From: CAVSUR01 sp963731285
GTDB lineage: Bacteria; Actinomycetota; Actinomycetes; Streptosporangiales; Streptosporangiaceae
Reading direction: 5' to 3'
Assembly (NCBI GenBank): GCA_963731285.1
Contig: CAVSUR010000001.1
Coordinates: 806,001 to 870,000 of the forward strand
Length of the DNA stretch: 64,000 nucleotides
Shown here piece by piece: positions 1-7,212 of this stretch. A program made the position numbers and the translations under genes. The notes under the pieces were generated by a model. The model ran no database searches. It was not told the DNA's origin and saw only the letters and a list, made by a program, of their open reading frames with translations. The stretch's first letter is position 1, and the number at the start of each line of letters is the position of its first letter.

Positions 1-12
1 CAGGCGGCAGAT

Positions 13-225
13 ATGGCGAGACGGGCAGCACGGTGCAGGAACTGCAAACGGTGCCAGGCCAGCAGGACAAGGGCAGCGGGCCAGCACGCGGCACGGGCGG
101 GGATGCTGCTGCTCCCGGGCGGGTGGACCAAGCTGATCGTGGCCTGGCTCATGGGACGGCGCAGGAAGTGCGACCGCTGTGGCCATTTCGTGGCTGCGCA
201 CACCAGCGGGCCTCTTGCTGCCTAA
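13..225 (+). CDS. possible small zinc-ribbon protein
   Basis: A 70-residue frame with two Cys pairs, an N-terminal CRNCKRC and a C-terminal CDRCGHF followed by His, which resembles the short CxxCGH metal-binding tails common in actinobacterial hypothetical proteins. No strong ribosome binding site is visible before the ATG, and the frame lies at the window edge, so the real start could be upstream. No function is proposed. It may be a chance frame in G+C-rich DNA. Confidence 0.25.
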   Translation: MARRAARCRNCKRCQASRTRAAGQHAARAGMLLLPGGWTKLIVAWLMGRRRKCDRCGHFVAAHTSGPLAA

Positions 226-393
226 ACACAGAACACCGGATTGGCGGCGCGGGCAGATGCCCAAGTACGCGGGCCGCGCTGAGCTGAGCGAACGCTAGAA
301 GCCGCGGGCACCAGCGATCGGCAGGTCCGGGGGTGACCGTCAGCAGGCAGCCGGGTTAGGGTTTTAGTGCGATGTGCTGGTAGGGAGGCGCCG
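226..393. other. intergenic stretch, no gene seen
   Basis: This interval between the possible zinc-ribbon frame and the DUF1707 gene shows no supported coding frame. It ends with the ribosome binding site GGGAGG at 383-388 that sets the GTG start at 394. Confidence 0.4.
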
Positions 394-810
394 GTGACCG
401 CAGGGCCGTGGGACCCGAGGGCAGCGGGCCCGCCGGGTCACGGCCGCCTCCGGGCCTCCGACGCCGACCGCGAGCGGGCGATCGACACGCTCAAGGGCGC
501 GTTCGTGCAGGGCCTGCTGACTAAGGACGAGCTCGCCATGCGGGCGGGCCAGGCACTGGCGTCGCGGACCTACGCGGAGCTGACCGCGGTCACCGCCGAC
601 ATTCCCGTCGGGCCGGCCGAGACCCGGCCGCGGCCGAAGCCCGCCCGGCCCCGGGCCCGGGGGCCGGTTAACAGGAAGGCAGTCGCGTGGGGCGTGTGCA
701 TGATCGTTATGCCACTCACCCTGGGCGCCGAGTTTCTCACCTATTACAGCGGCTTCCTCATCGTGTTCGTGATCGCCGTCGTCGGAATGACGGTCACGGC
801 CCAGCCCTGA
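394..810 (+). CDS. DUF1707 SHOCT-like membrane protein
   Basis: The N-terminal third holds a DUF1707 domain: the LRASDADRERAIDTL signature, then FVQGLLTKDEL and the RAGQALASRTYAEL helix, ending in TADIP. A Pro/Arg-rich linker follows, then two hydrophobic segments (AVAWGVCMIVMPL and FLIVFVIAVVGM), so it should be a small membrane protein with a cytoplasmic DUF1707 head. GTG at 394 is preferred because GGGAGG lies five bases before it; a GTG nine codons upstream lacks a good site. DUF1707 is common in actinomycetes and has no assigned biochemical role. It is monocistronic here. Confidence 0.85.
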   Translation: MTAGPWDPRAAGPPGHGRLRASDADRERAIDTLKGAFVQGLLTKDELAMRAGQALASRTYAELTAVTADIPVGPAETRPRPKPARPRARGPVNRKAVAWGVCMIVMPLTLGAEFLTYYSGFLIVFVIAVVGMTVTAQP

Positions 811-945
811 GCACTGGCACGCGGCGGCCCTGGCGGCGCGGGACGGCAGAACGGCGCTTGAATCCGATCGGCGGCGGCCCGCTGGTCAGCCGCCGGAGTG
901 CATCGGCGGTGCAGTCGTGCCCCCCGACAGGCCGCCGCGGGCTCG

Positions 946-1305
946 TCACGGCGGCCCTGGATGCGGCTCTGCGGCCAGCGCCGCATCCAGGGTGGGGAAC
1001 ACCCGCAGTGTGTCGAGCAGGCCAATGAGCTCCATAACCCGGTGCACCGCGCCGGATCGCACCACCACCCGCAGGTCGGTGCCGGCGGCCGCGGCCGTGC
1101 TCTGGGCCAGCAGAAGATTGCGCAATCCTGACGAGTCGCAGAAGTCCGTCGCAGTGAGGTCCGCGACCAGCACGCGAGCCCCCTGCTCGACGGCCTGCTG
1201 CAGCCGGCGGCCGACGGAACTGGCGTTGCTCATGTCAATCTCAGAGGGCAGGGTGACGATGACCGGGTGCGCCCGGGCACGGATCAGGCTCTCCTGCTCT
1301 TCCAT
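946..1305 (-). CDS. STAS-domain anti-sigma factor antagonist
   Basis: About 119 residues making a single STAS domain of the SpoIIAA/RsbV type. The conserved phosphorylatable serine lies in TDFCDSSGLRNLL, followed by the usual helix and the closing VMELIGLLDTLRVFPTLDAAL segment. Such proteins bind an anti-sigma kinase when unphosphorylated and so release a sigma factor. The ATG at MEEQE is preferred over a GTG 33 codons upstream because the domain begins right after it and the extra residues are low complexity. No anti-sigma kinase gene is adjacent, so the partner must be encoded elsewhere. Confidence 0.85.
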   Translation of the reverse strand: MEEQESLIRARAHPVIVTLPSEIDMSNASSVGRRLQQAVEQGARVLVADLTATDFCDSSGLRNLLLAQSTAAAAGTDLRVVVRSGAVHRVMELIGLLDTLRVFPTLDAALAAEPHPGPP

Positions 1306-1425
1306 AGCACTGCTCGCCCTTCGGCCACGGTTCCGGACGGGGCCTGTGCAGCAGCGCCAGCCGGAGATACCGGCCGGCCGCAGATCTTGGATGCAGCTTG
1401 GCACGCTCAGTGAGCAGAGTCCATA

Positions 1426-2052
1426 TCAGTCAGCGCTGCCCTGGCGCTCCTTGAGCGCCCGGGCGATCGAGCGGGCCTCGGCACGGGAATGAGCTGTATC
1501 GACGGCAGCCTGCTCGAGCGCGGGCTGGCTGGCGCCATTGACGAGAGCGGCCAGGCTGACCGCGCCCTGTGTGTCGCGCAGCATCCCGCGCCAGTAGCGA
1601 TATCCGGCGGAGCAGCGCGGCAGCGGACTGAGCCGCATGGCCGCCACCGGGATGACCAGGCGGTTCAGGTCGGTCGCGACCGCCGGGTAGTTCTGCGCAC
1701 GCTCCGCCGCCGAAGCGCTGCGCAGCATGGCGCGAGCATGCCGGAGCGCTCGCGCCGCCGGCGATCGCCGCCAGTCCGCCACGGAATGGACACAGGCCGC
1801 GGAGCCCGGTGCCACAGCGGACGGGGCGGCCGGGTCAGGTGCGGCCGGGGAGGGGGACGGGGCCGCTGATGCCGTTGCGACCTTCGCCGGCGGTGGCGGC
1901 GACTGCGGCGAGCTCGAAGTGAATCCCGGCGAACTCCCGCATCCAGCGCACAGTGCCGTCACTGTGGCGGCCAGCAGGGCCGCCGCACGGTGGCCCACGG
2001 CTGTCGGATGAGCTGCCTGCTGGCCGTGATACGGCGTCCGCAAGGACGGCAT
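1426..2052 (-). CDS. putative secreted lipoprotein, unknown function
   Basis: About 208 residues. The N-terminus has a hydrophobic stretch ending in the lipobox-like LCAGC (AALLAATVTALCAGCG), so it is probably exported and lipid-anchored. A Ser/Pro/Ala-rich linker follows, then an alpha-helical region with a few Cys residues (ACVHSVADWRR, PLPRCSAGYRYWRGML). I do not recognise the family. Two ATGs sit near the start; the one at 2052 has GGAGG about ten bases upstream, while the ATG nine bases earlier is too close to it. It is transcribed divergently from the HTH/Clp-N genes across the palindrome at 2083-2102. Confidence 0.65.
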   Translation of the reverse strand: MPSLRTPYHGQQAAHPTAVGHRAAALLAATVTALCAGCGSSPGFTSSSPQSPPPPAKVATASAAPSPSPAAPDPAAPSAVAPGSAACVHSVADWRRSPAARALRHARAMLRSASAAERAQNYPAVATDLNRLVIPVAAMRLSPLPRCSAGYRYWRGMLRDTQGAVSLAALVNGASQPALEQAAVDTAHSRAEARSIARALKERQGSAD

Positions 2053-2082
2053 AGTTGACATTCCTCCGCAGTTAAGACGGTC

Positions 2083-2102
2083 TTGTCAAGCTAGCTTGAC
2101 AA
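2083..2102. promoter_or_regulatory. perfect 20-bp palindrome, likely operator
   Basis: TTGTCAAGCTAGCTTGACAA equals its own reverse complement. It lies between the divergent lipoprotein gene and the HTH/Clp-N pair, 20 bases before the HTH start. Each arm also carries a -35-like TTGACA, one pointing each way, so a protein bound here could block both promoters. The obvious candidate ligand is the adjacent HTH protein; this is inference. Confidence 0.7.
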
Positions 2103-2122
2103 CGGTGCGCCCAGCCGGCTGA

Positions 2123-2338
2123 ATGAGTGCCATGGTGACATCCGAAGGCCAGGCGGCGTTGCTGCACACCGATGATCCCGCAGTAGCGCTGCTCGCGGTG
2201 GGTGCTCTGCACCGGCTCACGGAACAGGTTGAGGCAGCAGGCGTGCGGCTGGCGCGGGCGCGCGGCTGGTCCTGGGACCAGATCGGGGACGCCCTCGGCG
2301 TCTCCCGCCAGTCGGCGCACGCCAAGCACGGCAGGTGA
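2123..2338 (+). CDS. small helix-turn-helix regulator
   Basis: A 71-residue protein whose second half is a helix-turn-helix: ARGWSWDQIGDALGVSRQSAHAKHG, with the first half a helical segment (AVALLAVGALHRLTEQVEAAG). Short HTH proteins of this type are often found directly before a gene with Clp N-terminal repeats in actinomycetes, as here. Its stop overlaps the next GTG start (GTGA), so the two are probably translationally coupled. The start could be ATG at 2123 or ATG at 2132; neither has a strong ribosome binding site. It is probably autoregulated through the palindrome just upstream. Confidence 0.75.
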   Translation: MSAMVTSEGQAALLHTDDPAVALLAVGALHRLTEQVEAAGVRLARARGWSWDQIGDALGVSRQSAHAKHGR

Positions 2339-2913
2339 GCGCGGCCATGAAGCTCGACCTCGGGCCCGGTAGCGCCCGCAGGAAACCCGGACCGGGCCGC
2401 ACAGCCGTCGGCCGATCCGGCGCCGGCGCCCGCTCCGGTGCCAGCAAGCCGTCCGACACCAGGAAGATCGTGCTGGCCGCCGCAGCGGCGGAGGCACGAC
2501 GGCGCGGCGACCGGCGGCTGGGCACTGATCATCTGATGCTCGGCCTGCTGCGGGACGGGGATCCGCTGATCCTGCGCTCCCTCGGAGTCTCGCTGACCGA
2601 GGCGCGGGCCGCTGCGGCGGCGCTCGACCGGGCAGCACTGGCCGCGGTTGGCGTGCAGACCGCTGACAGCCTGGACGGCGGCCTGCCCGAGCCGCCCGGC
2701 CACCGGCCGCTGCCGCCGCTGACCTCCGGCGCGCGCGGTGTGCTCAGGCGGGCCGCCGATAAGGCGCGGGCCGGCCCGGTGCCGGGCATGCAGCCGCGCC
2801 ATCTGCTGCTGGCCCTCCTGGCCCTGGAGCCGCCTGATCCCGCCGCGCAGCTGCTGGCCGCCCTGGACGTCCAGGCCTGGGAGGCGCGCAATCGCATGAT
2901 CGGCGGCGGCTGA
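2335..2913 (+). CDS. Clp N-terminal (R) domain protein
   Basis: About 192 residues with two Clp_N-like repeats and no AAA+ module. Repeat one is DTRKIVLAAAAAEARRRGD then LGTDHLMLGLLRDGD; repeat two is LTSGARGVLRRAADKAR then PRHLLLALLALEPPD. The first 40 residues are a basic, Gly/Ser-rich tail. In ClpA, ClpB and ClpC this domain binds adaptors or damaged proteins; free-standing copies paired with an HTH gene may act as sensor or anti-adaptor. It starts with GTG overlapping the stop of the HTH gene, or with the ATG four codons later. Confidence 0.8.
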   Translation: MSAAMKLDLGPGSARRKPGPGRTAVGRSGAGARSGASKPSDTRKIVLAAAAAEARRRGDRRLGTDHLMLGLLRDGDPLILRSLGVSLTEARAAAAALDRAALAAVGVQTADSLDGGLPEPPGHRPLPPLTSGARGVLRRAADKARAGPVPGMQPRHLLLALLALEPPDPAAQLLAALDVQAWEARNRMIGGG

Positions 2914-2916
2914 CCG

Positions 2917-5046
2917 CTAGCCAGGCGGGCGGCCCGGGCCGGGCACGTGCAGCGCCCGGTTCCTGGGCCGGGCGAGCCCGTCGCCGACGAGCGCGGCCAG
3001 GGCCAGGTAGGCGTCCGAGGTGGGGCGGCCGAGCAGGTCGAGTTCCACCTCCGCTCCCTCCTCCAGATGCGGGTCGTAGGGGATCCTGGTCACTGCCCGG
3101 CACCTGGCGGCGAAGTACTCCTCCAGGCGCTGCAGGTCGACCGCACCCCGGCTGCGCGGCCGCACTGCGCAGAGCACCACCACCGCCTCGCGGACCAGGT
3201 CACCGTAGCCGTGTGCCTCGAGCCAGTCGAGTGTCGCGCTGGCGCTCCTGGCCCCGTCCACCGACGGGGTGCTGACCAGCACCATCTGATCGGCCAGCCG
3301 CAGCACGCCCGCCATGGCGGAGTGCATCAGGCCGGTTCCGCAGTCGGTCAGGCAGATCGAGTAGTAGTGCTCGAGCACCGCGCAGACGCTGCGGTAGTCG
3401 GATTCGCTGAATGCGACCGAGACGGTCGGGTCGCGGTCGGACGCGAGGATCTCCAGCCGACTCGGCGCCTGCGAGGTAAACGTGCGCACGTCAGCGTAGC
3501 GCCTGATCTGCGCACGCTCGTTGACCAGGTCCCGGACGGTGGCCGCGGTCTCCAGGTGCACCTTGTCCGACAGCGTGCCGCGGTCAGGGTTGGCGTCGAC
3601 GGCGATGACCCGGTCCCCGCGCAGTGACGCGAGCGTCGACCCGAGACCGACGGTGGTGGTGGTCTTCCCGACACCGCCCTTTAGGCTCATCACCGCGACC
3701 CGGTGATGGCCGCCGACAACTGGGGCGCGGGCCCGGCTGATCATGTCCTGACGGCCCAGCTCGGAGGAGGACAGCGGCACCCGCAGCAGGCCGCCGGACG
3801 CCTGGTAGACGATGCGCCTCCAGCCCGGCGCTGGCGCCCGGCGGCGGCCCGGCAGCAGCAGCTCGGGCGTGAGCTGCTCGGGCACATCGGTTCCCAGGCC
3901 ACCATGCGCTGGACGGCCGTTGTCGCGGCCGGGCGGGCTAGCCGCGGGCCGGGCGGGACCTGCACCCGGCGGCGCCGGTCCGGGGCCGACAGTCCCGCGA
4001 CCAGCCGCCCCGGTCGGCTCGGCGCCGGGCGCCGCGGGCCTGGCCGGCGCAGGTGGCGTGGCCGCAGGGTCGTACCTGGCGGCGGCCGGGCCGCCGGCAC
4101 GGCTGCCATAACCGCCTGGCGTCACGCCTGGGGGCGCCACGCCTGGGGAGGCCGCGCTGACCGGCCGCGCATGACTTCCGGGCCCGTCGGCAAACTGTCC
4201 CGGGCCAGGTCCGGGGGGCCCGGGCTGGCCAGGCCGCGCGGCCGGATCCGGCTGCGCGCCCCGGCCGGGCGGCTGGCCGGCCAGGTCGGCTGGCTGCTGG
4301 CTGGCCAGCAGGCCGGGCCGCCCGGTAGTCATGCCGGGCCCGGCACCTGGACGCGGGCCGGGATCGCCGGCGGCCCGCCGGCCGCTGGGATCGGCCGCCC
4401 TGCCTCGGACGCCTAGCTGGCCCTGGCCGCGCTCGCCGGGGACGGGCGGTGTGCCGCTGGGAGATCTCTGCGGGGGCAGCGGGTCAAGATGACCGGACCG
4501 GCCGGGGACCTCGTGGGCGCCCCGGCCCGGGCCCGGCGGCCCGTACCCGTTGTCCTGGCCGATCGCGCCGGGCTGTCCCGGGCCCGGCTGCGGCCGCGGG
4601 CCGGCCGGCGGGGCGTCGGGCCCGCGCCCGGCTGGGCCGGGGGCCGCCGGGGGCCCGCCTGGCTGACCGCCGCCGGCGTCCCGGCGGCCGCGCGCCGTTC
4701 CTGTGTCCGCCGGCTGGTAGTCAGCGATGCCGAAACTGGCGGGCGGCGGCCCGTATCCGCCGGATGCTCCGCCGCCGGGACCCTGATCGGCGGGCGGGTA
4801 GGCCACCGGGCCGTAATCCTCCACGCCGTAGGCGGCCGGGCCGTAGTCGTCGAACCCGTACCCGCCGGGTCCGTAGTCGTCGACGCCATAGGCGGCCGGG
4901 GCGTAGTCGCCTGGCCCGTAGCCCGCTGACCCGTAATAGTCCGGGCCGTTCCCGGGCACTCCGCTCGGGGCGGCCGGCCCTCCCTGCTGGTCGGCGTCCT
5001 TGTCACCGGCCGGACCGGTCCCGCGGTCCTGGCGGTTGTCTGCCAA
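2917..5046 (-). CDS. MinD/ParA-like ATPase with long disordered N-terminus
   Basis: About 709 residues. The first 400 are Pro/Gly/Ala-rich and include a run of GY/DY repeats (YGVDDYGPGGYGFDDYGP type). The C-terminal 260 form a deviant-Walker P-loop ATPase: SLKGGVGKTTTTVGL, VIAVDANPDRGTL, LTDCGTGLMHSAM and LRLADQMVLVSTPS. This architecture matches the EspI-type ATPases found with type VII secretion, but no esx or ecc genes are in the window. TTG at 5046 is preferred because GGGAGG lies four bases before it; an in-frame ATG at 5085 lacks one. The partner and cellular role are unknown. Confidence 0.8.
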   Translation of the reverse strand: MADNRQDRGTGPAGDKDADQQGGPAAPSGVPGNGPDYYGSAGYGPGDYAPAAYGVDDYGPGGYGFDDYGPAAYGVEDYGPVAYPPADQGPGGGASGGYGPPPASFGIADYQPADTGTARGRRDAGGGQPGGPPAAPGPAGRGPDAPPAGPRPQPGPGQPGAIGQDNGYGPPGPGRGAHEVPGRSGHLDPLPPQRSPSGTPPVPGERGQGQLGVRGRAADPSGRRAAGDPGPRPGAGPGMTTGRPGLLASQQPADLAGQPPGRGAQPDPAARPGQPGPPGPGPGQFADGPGSHARPVSAASPGVAPPGVTPGGYGSRAGGPAAARYDPAATPPAPARPAAPGAEPTGAAGRGTVGPGPAPPGAGPARPAASPPGRDNGRPAHGGLGTDVPEQLTPELLLPGRRRAPAPGWRRIVYQASGGLLRVPLSSSELGRQDMISRARAPVVGGHHRVAVMSLKGGVGKTTTTVGLGSTLASLRGDRVIAVDANPDRGTLSDKVHLETAATVRDLVNERAQIRRYADVRTFTSQAPSRLEILASDRDPTVSVAFSESDYRSVCAVLEHYYSICLTDCGTGLMHSAMAGVLRLADQMVLVSTPSVDGARSASATLDWLEAHGYGDLVREAVVVLCAVRPRSRGAVDLQRLEEYFAARCRAVTRIPYDPHLEEGAEVELDLLGRPTSDAYLALAALVGDGLARPRNRALHVPGPGRPPG

Positions 5047-5319
5047 CGTGCCTCCCGCAGCTGTCGTTCGGGATGGGACGGGCATGCTTGCCCGGCTGGG
5101 ACATGCTCAGGCTGGAATTAGGCCATTAAGGCGAAGCCTAAGCCAGCGGCGCAGCACCGGCATACCCGACGAATCGATTCCCGGGACCCCAAAGCGGCCA
5201 CGTCCGGCCGGCTGGCACCTCCGCCCAGATGGCCAGCCGCACCCGCGGCTGGCTCGGCCGCAGGCCTCTAGGACAGCCCCGAAGGTGCGGCCGAGGGCGG
5301 TGCTGGCCAGACTAGGGAC
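5047..5319. other. divergent intergenic region
   Basis: This stretch separates the minus-strand ATPase from bpa and should hold both promoters. It includes a comparatively A+T-rich patch around 5110-5150 (GGAATTAGGCCATTAAGGCG). No coding frame is supported. Confidence 0.4.
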
Positions 5320-5856
5320 ATGAGCGAGGAGACGAATCCCGATTCGGCACCACTCGGCAGCGTTGTCGTGGTGGGTCCCGACGGCGTGCCCGGCGAAACG
5401 GGCCAGGACACCGAATCCAGCGAGCGCCCGATCACCGACCTAGTCGAGCAGCCGGCCAAGGTCATGCGCATCGGCAGCATGATCCGGCAGTTGCTTGAGG
5501 AGGTCAGGGCCGCTCCGCTGGACGAACAGAGCCGGGCCCGGCTGCGGGAGATACACCGCAGTTCGATCAAGGAACTGGAGGACGGCCTCGCGCCTGACCT
5601 GGTTGCGGAGCTCGAGCGGCTGTCTCTCCCGTTCGCCGAGGACAGCGTCCCGAGCGAATCCGAGCTGAGGATCGCCCAGGCGCAGCTGGTCGGATGGCTG
5701 GAGGGGCTGTTCCACGGCATCCAGACCACCCTGTTCGCGCAGCAGATGGCGGCGCGAGCCCAGCTGGAGCAGATGCGGCGGGCTCTGCCACCCGGCATCA
5801 TGCCGCCGCAGGACGACAGCCATCAGCCGCCGCGCGCCTCGGGCCCCTACCTCTAG
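5320..5856 (+). CDS. bpa: bacterial proteasome activator Bpa/PafE
   Basis: About 178 residues, the usual family length. The core matches Bpa (mycobacterial Rv3780) closely: VMRIGSMIRQLLEEVRAAPL, LREIHRSSIKELEDGLAP, LSLPFAEDSVPSE and AQLVGWLEGLFHGIQTTLF, a four-helix bundle that assembles into a dodecameric ring. The C-terminus is GPYL, equivalent to the GQYL tail that docks between proteasome alpha subunits and opens the gate without ATP. It therefore feeds unfolded proteins to the 20S proteasome. The proteasome genes themselves are not in this window. The start is ATG at 5320. Confidence 0.95.
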   Translation: MSEETNPDSAPLGSVVVVGPDGVPGETGQDTESSERPITDLVEQPAKVMRIGSMIRQLLEEVRAAPLDEQSRARLREIHRSSIKELEDGLAPDLVAELERLSLPFAEDSVPSESELRIAQAQLVGWLEGLFHGIQTTLFAQQMAARAQLEQMRRALPPGIMPPQDDSHQPPRASGPYL

Positions 5857-5865
5857 AGATACGCG

Positions 5866-6609
5866 TTACTGCCGGTAAGCGGGGCGGGGCAGCCCTGGCA
5901 TCGCGCGGCGCCGCGAGAGGGCGCGCGCCACGTCGGCGAACTGGCGAGCCCGGTGCAGCTGGGACCGCCAGTCGCCGCCCGTCGCCCGGTGGGACAGAGG
6001 TACCTCGACCTCGCTGACGCGCAGGCCAGCCCGCAGCAGGTCGATGGTCAGCCCGGTCTCGGCTCCGAATCCGTGCGCCAGCGGCAGCGCCGCCTGGACC
6101 GCGTCCCGGGTCAGGCAGCGCTGCCCGTTAAGCGGCTGGGCGGGGCGCCAGCCGGTTGCGCGCTCGATGCCCGCGGCGGCCAGCGCGACCACGAAGCCGT
6201 GGCCGCCCCGCCGGACGCGCTCGGTGAAAACGGCGATCGTCATATCCGCGGCGCCGGCCCGAACTGGCCCGGCCAGCGGGCCTGCGCAGGCTGCGCTCCC
6301 GGCCAGATCCGCATCGAGGAACAGCAGGTACCGGGGCGCGGCCGAAGCCTTGGCCGGCTGGCCCTCGAGCAGCGCGACCGCCTCGGCGCCGGTTTCCATG
6401 GCCGCGGCCTTGCCCCGGTTACGGGCATGCCGGACGACCATGGCCCCGGCCTTCGCCGCGGCGTCGGCCGTGCCGTCAGTTGAGCCGTCGTCGACGACGA
6501 CCACCAGGTCTGCGCCGTCCAGGCCTGCCGCGGCCGTGACCGTGGCGCCGATCCGGTCGGCCTCGTTCAGCGCGGAAATCACGACCGCAAGGTCCCCGCT
6601 CGAAGGCAT
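5866..6609 (-). CDS. GT2 family glycosyltransferase
   Basis: About 247 residues with the GT-A fold of family 2: AVVISALNEADRIGATV, VVVDDGSTDGTADAA, VRHARNRGKAAAMETG and the metal-binding YLLFLDADLAGS. It lacks membrane segments, so it is a soluble enzyme using a nucleotide-sugar donor. Small cytosolic GT2 proteins of this sort include glucosyl-3-phosphoglycerate synthase and dolichyl-phosphate sugar transferases, but the acceptor cannot be read here. It converges on bpa with a nine-base gap. Confidence 0.8.
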   Translation of the reverse strand: MPSSGDLAVVISALNEADRIGATVTAAAGLDGADLVVVVDDGSTDGTADAAAKAGAMVVRHARNRGKAAAMETGAEAVALLEGQPAKASAAPRYLLFLDADLAGSAACAGPLAGPVRAGAADMTIAVFTERVRRGGHGFVVALAAAGIERATGWRPAQPLNGQRCLTRDAVQAALPLAHGFGAETGLTIDLLRAGLRVSEVEVPLSHRATGGDWRSQLHRARQFADVARALSRRRAMPGLPRPAYRQ

Positions 6610-6717
6610 ACGGCGATTCTAATGGCCGCCCGCGAGGGCCGCCGGGCCCAGCGGGCGGCCTGGCTCGGATGCGCCAAGGGCCAACGGCTAGGGCCGCTGG
6701 GCCGAGCAAGGGGCGAC

Positions 6718-6738
6718 CCCGGGGACAAGCCCCCCGGG
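6718..6738 (-). terminator. possible hairpin after STAS gene
   Basis: CCCGGGG (6718-6724) pairs with CCCCGGG (6732-6738) around a seven-base loop, immediately downstream of the STAS gene stop on the minus strand and upstream of the GT2 gene. No U-tract follows, as is usual in high-G+C actinomycetes. Confidence 0.35.
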
Positions 6739-6740
6739 TG

Positions 6741-7079
6741 TTACTGCCCGGGTACGGCGGCGGGATCGTCGAGCACGGTGAAGACGGACTCCAGGCCCGT
6801 CACCTGGAGTATCTTCCGCACGGTCGGGCGGGGGCCCGCGAGTTTCAGGTCGCCGCCCTGCTCACGGGCCTTGCGGTGCGCGGCGAGCAGGACATTCATG
6901 CCGGTGGAATCGCAGAAGTCAACCCCGGACATGTCCACGATCAGCCGGACCGGGCCGCCGGCGGCCAGGGCGGTGGAAAGCTCTCCGTGCAGCCGCGGCA
7001 CCGTGTACAGGTCGATCTCGCCGCTTACCGATACGACGGTGCGGTCGCCCTGTATCCGGCTTTTCACCTTAAGCTCCAC
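6741..7079 (-). CDS. STAS-domain anti-sigma factor antagonist
   Basis: About 112 residues forming one STAS domain: LKVKSRIQGDRTVVSVSGE, IDLYTVPRLHGEL, then the phosphoacceptor motif GVDFCDSTGMNVLLAA and the terminal VTGLESVFTVLDD. It should switch an anti-sigma kinase on and off by phosphorylation of the serine in DSTGM. A GTG start at 7079 fits the domain boundary; longer in-frame starts exist up to 7211 and the ribosome binding sites are all weak. It is divergent from the following repeat protein. Confidence 0.85.
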   Translation of the reverse strand: MELKVKSRIQGDRTVVSVSGEIDLYTVPRLHGELSTALAAGGPVRLIVDMSGVDFCDSTGMNVLLAAHRKAREQGGDLKLAGPRPTVRKILQVTGLESVFTVLDDPAAVPGQ

Positions 7080-7212
7080 GAGCCGCAGACTACAGGCACG
7101 GCGGCTGTGGAGACCAGATGGTGACGGAGCGCGCACGGTCAATCTGTTCACGGCATTTGTCATTGTGCGCGAAGCTGGGAAGGTACGTCCGTCCGACGAG
7201 CGGAGCGTCACG

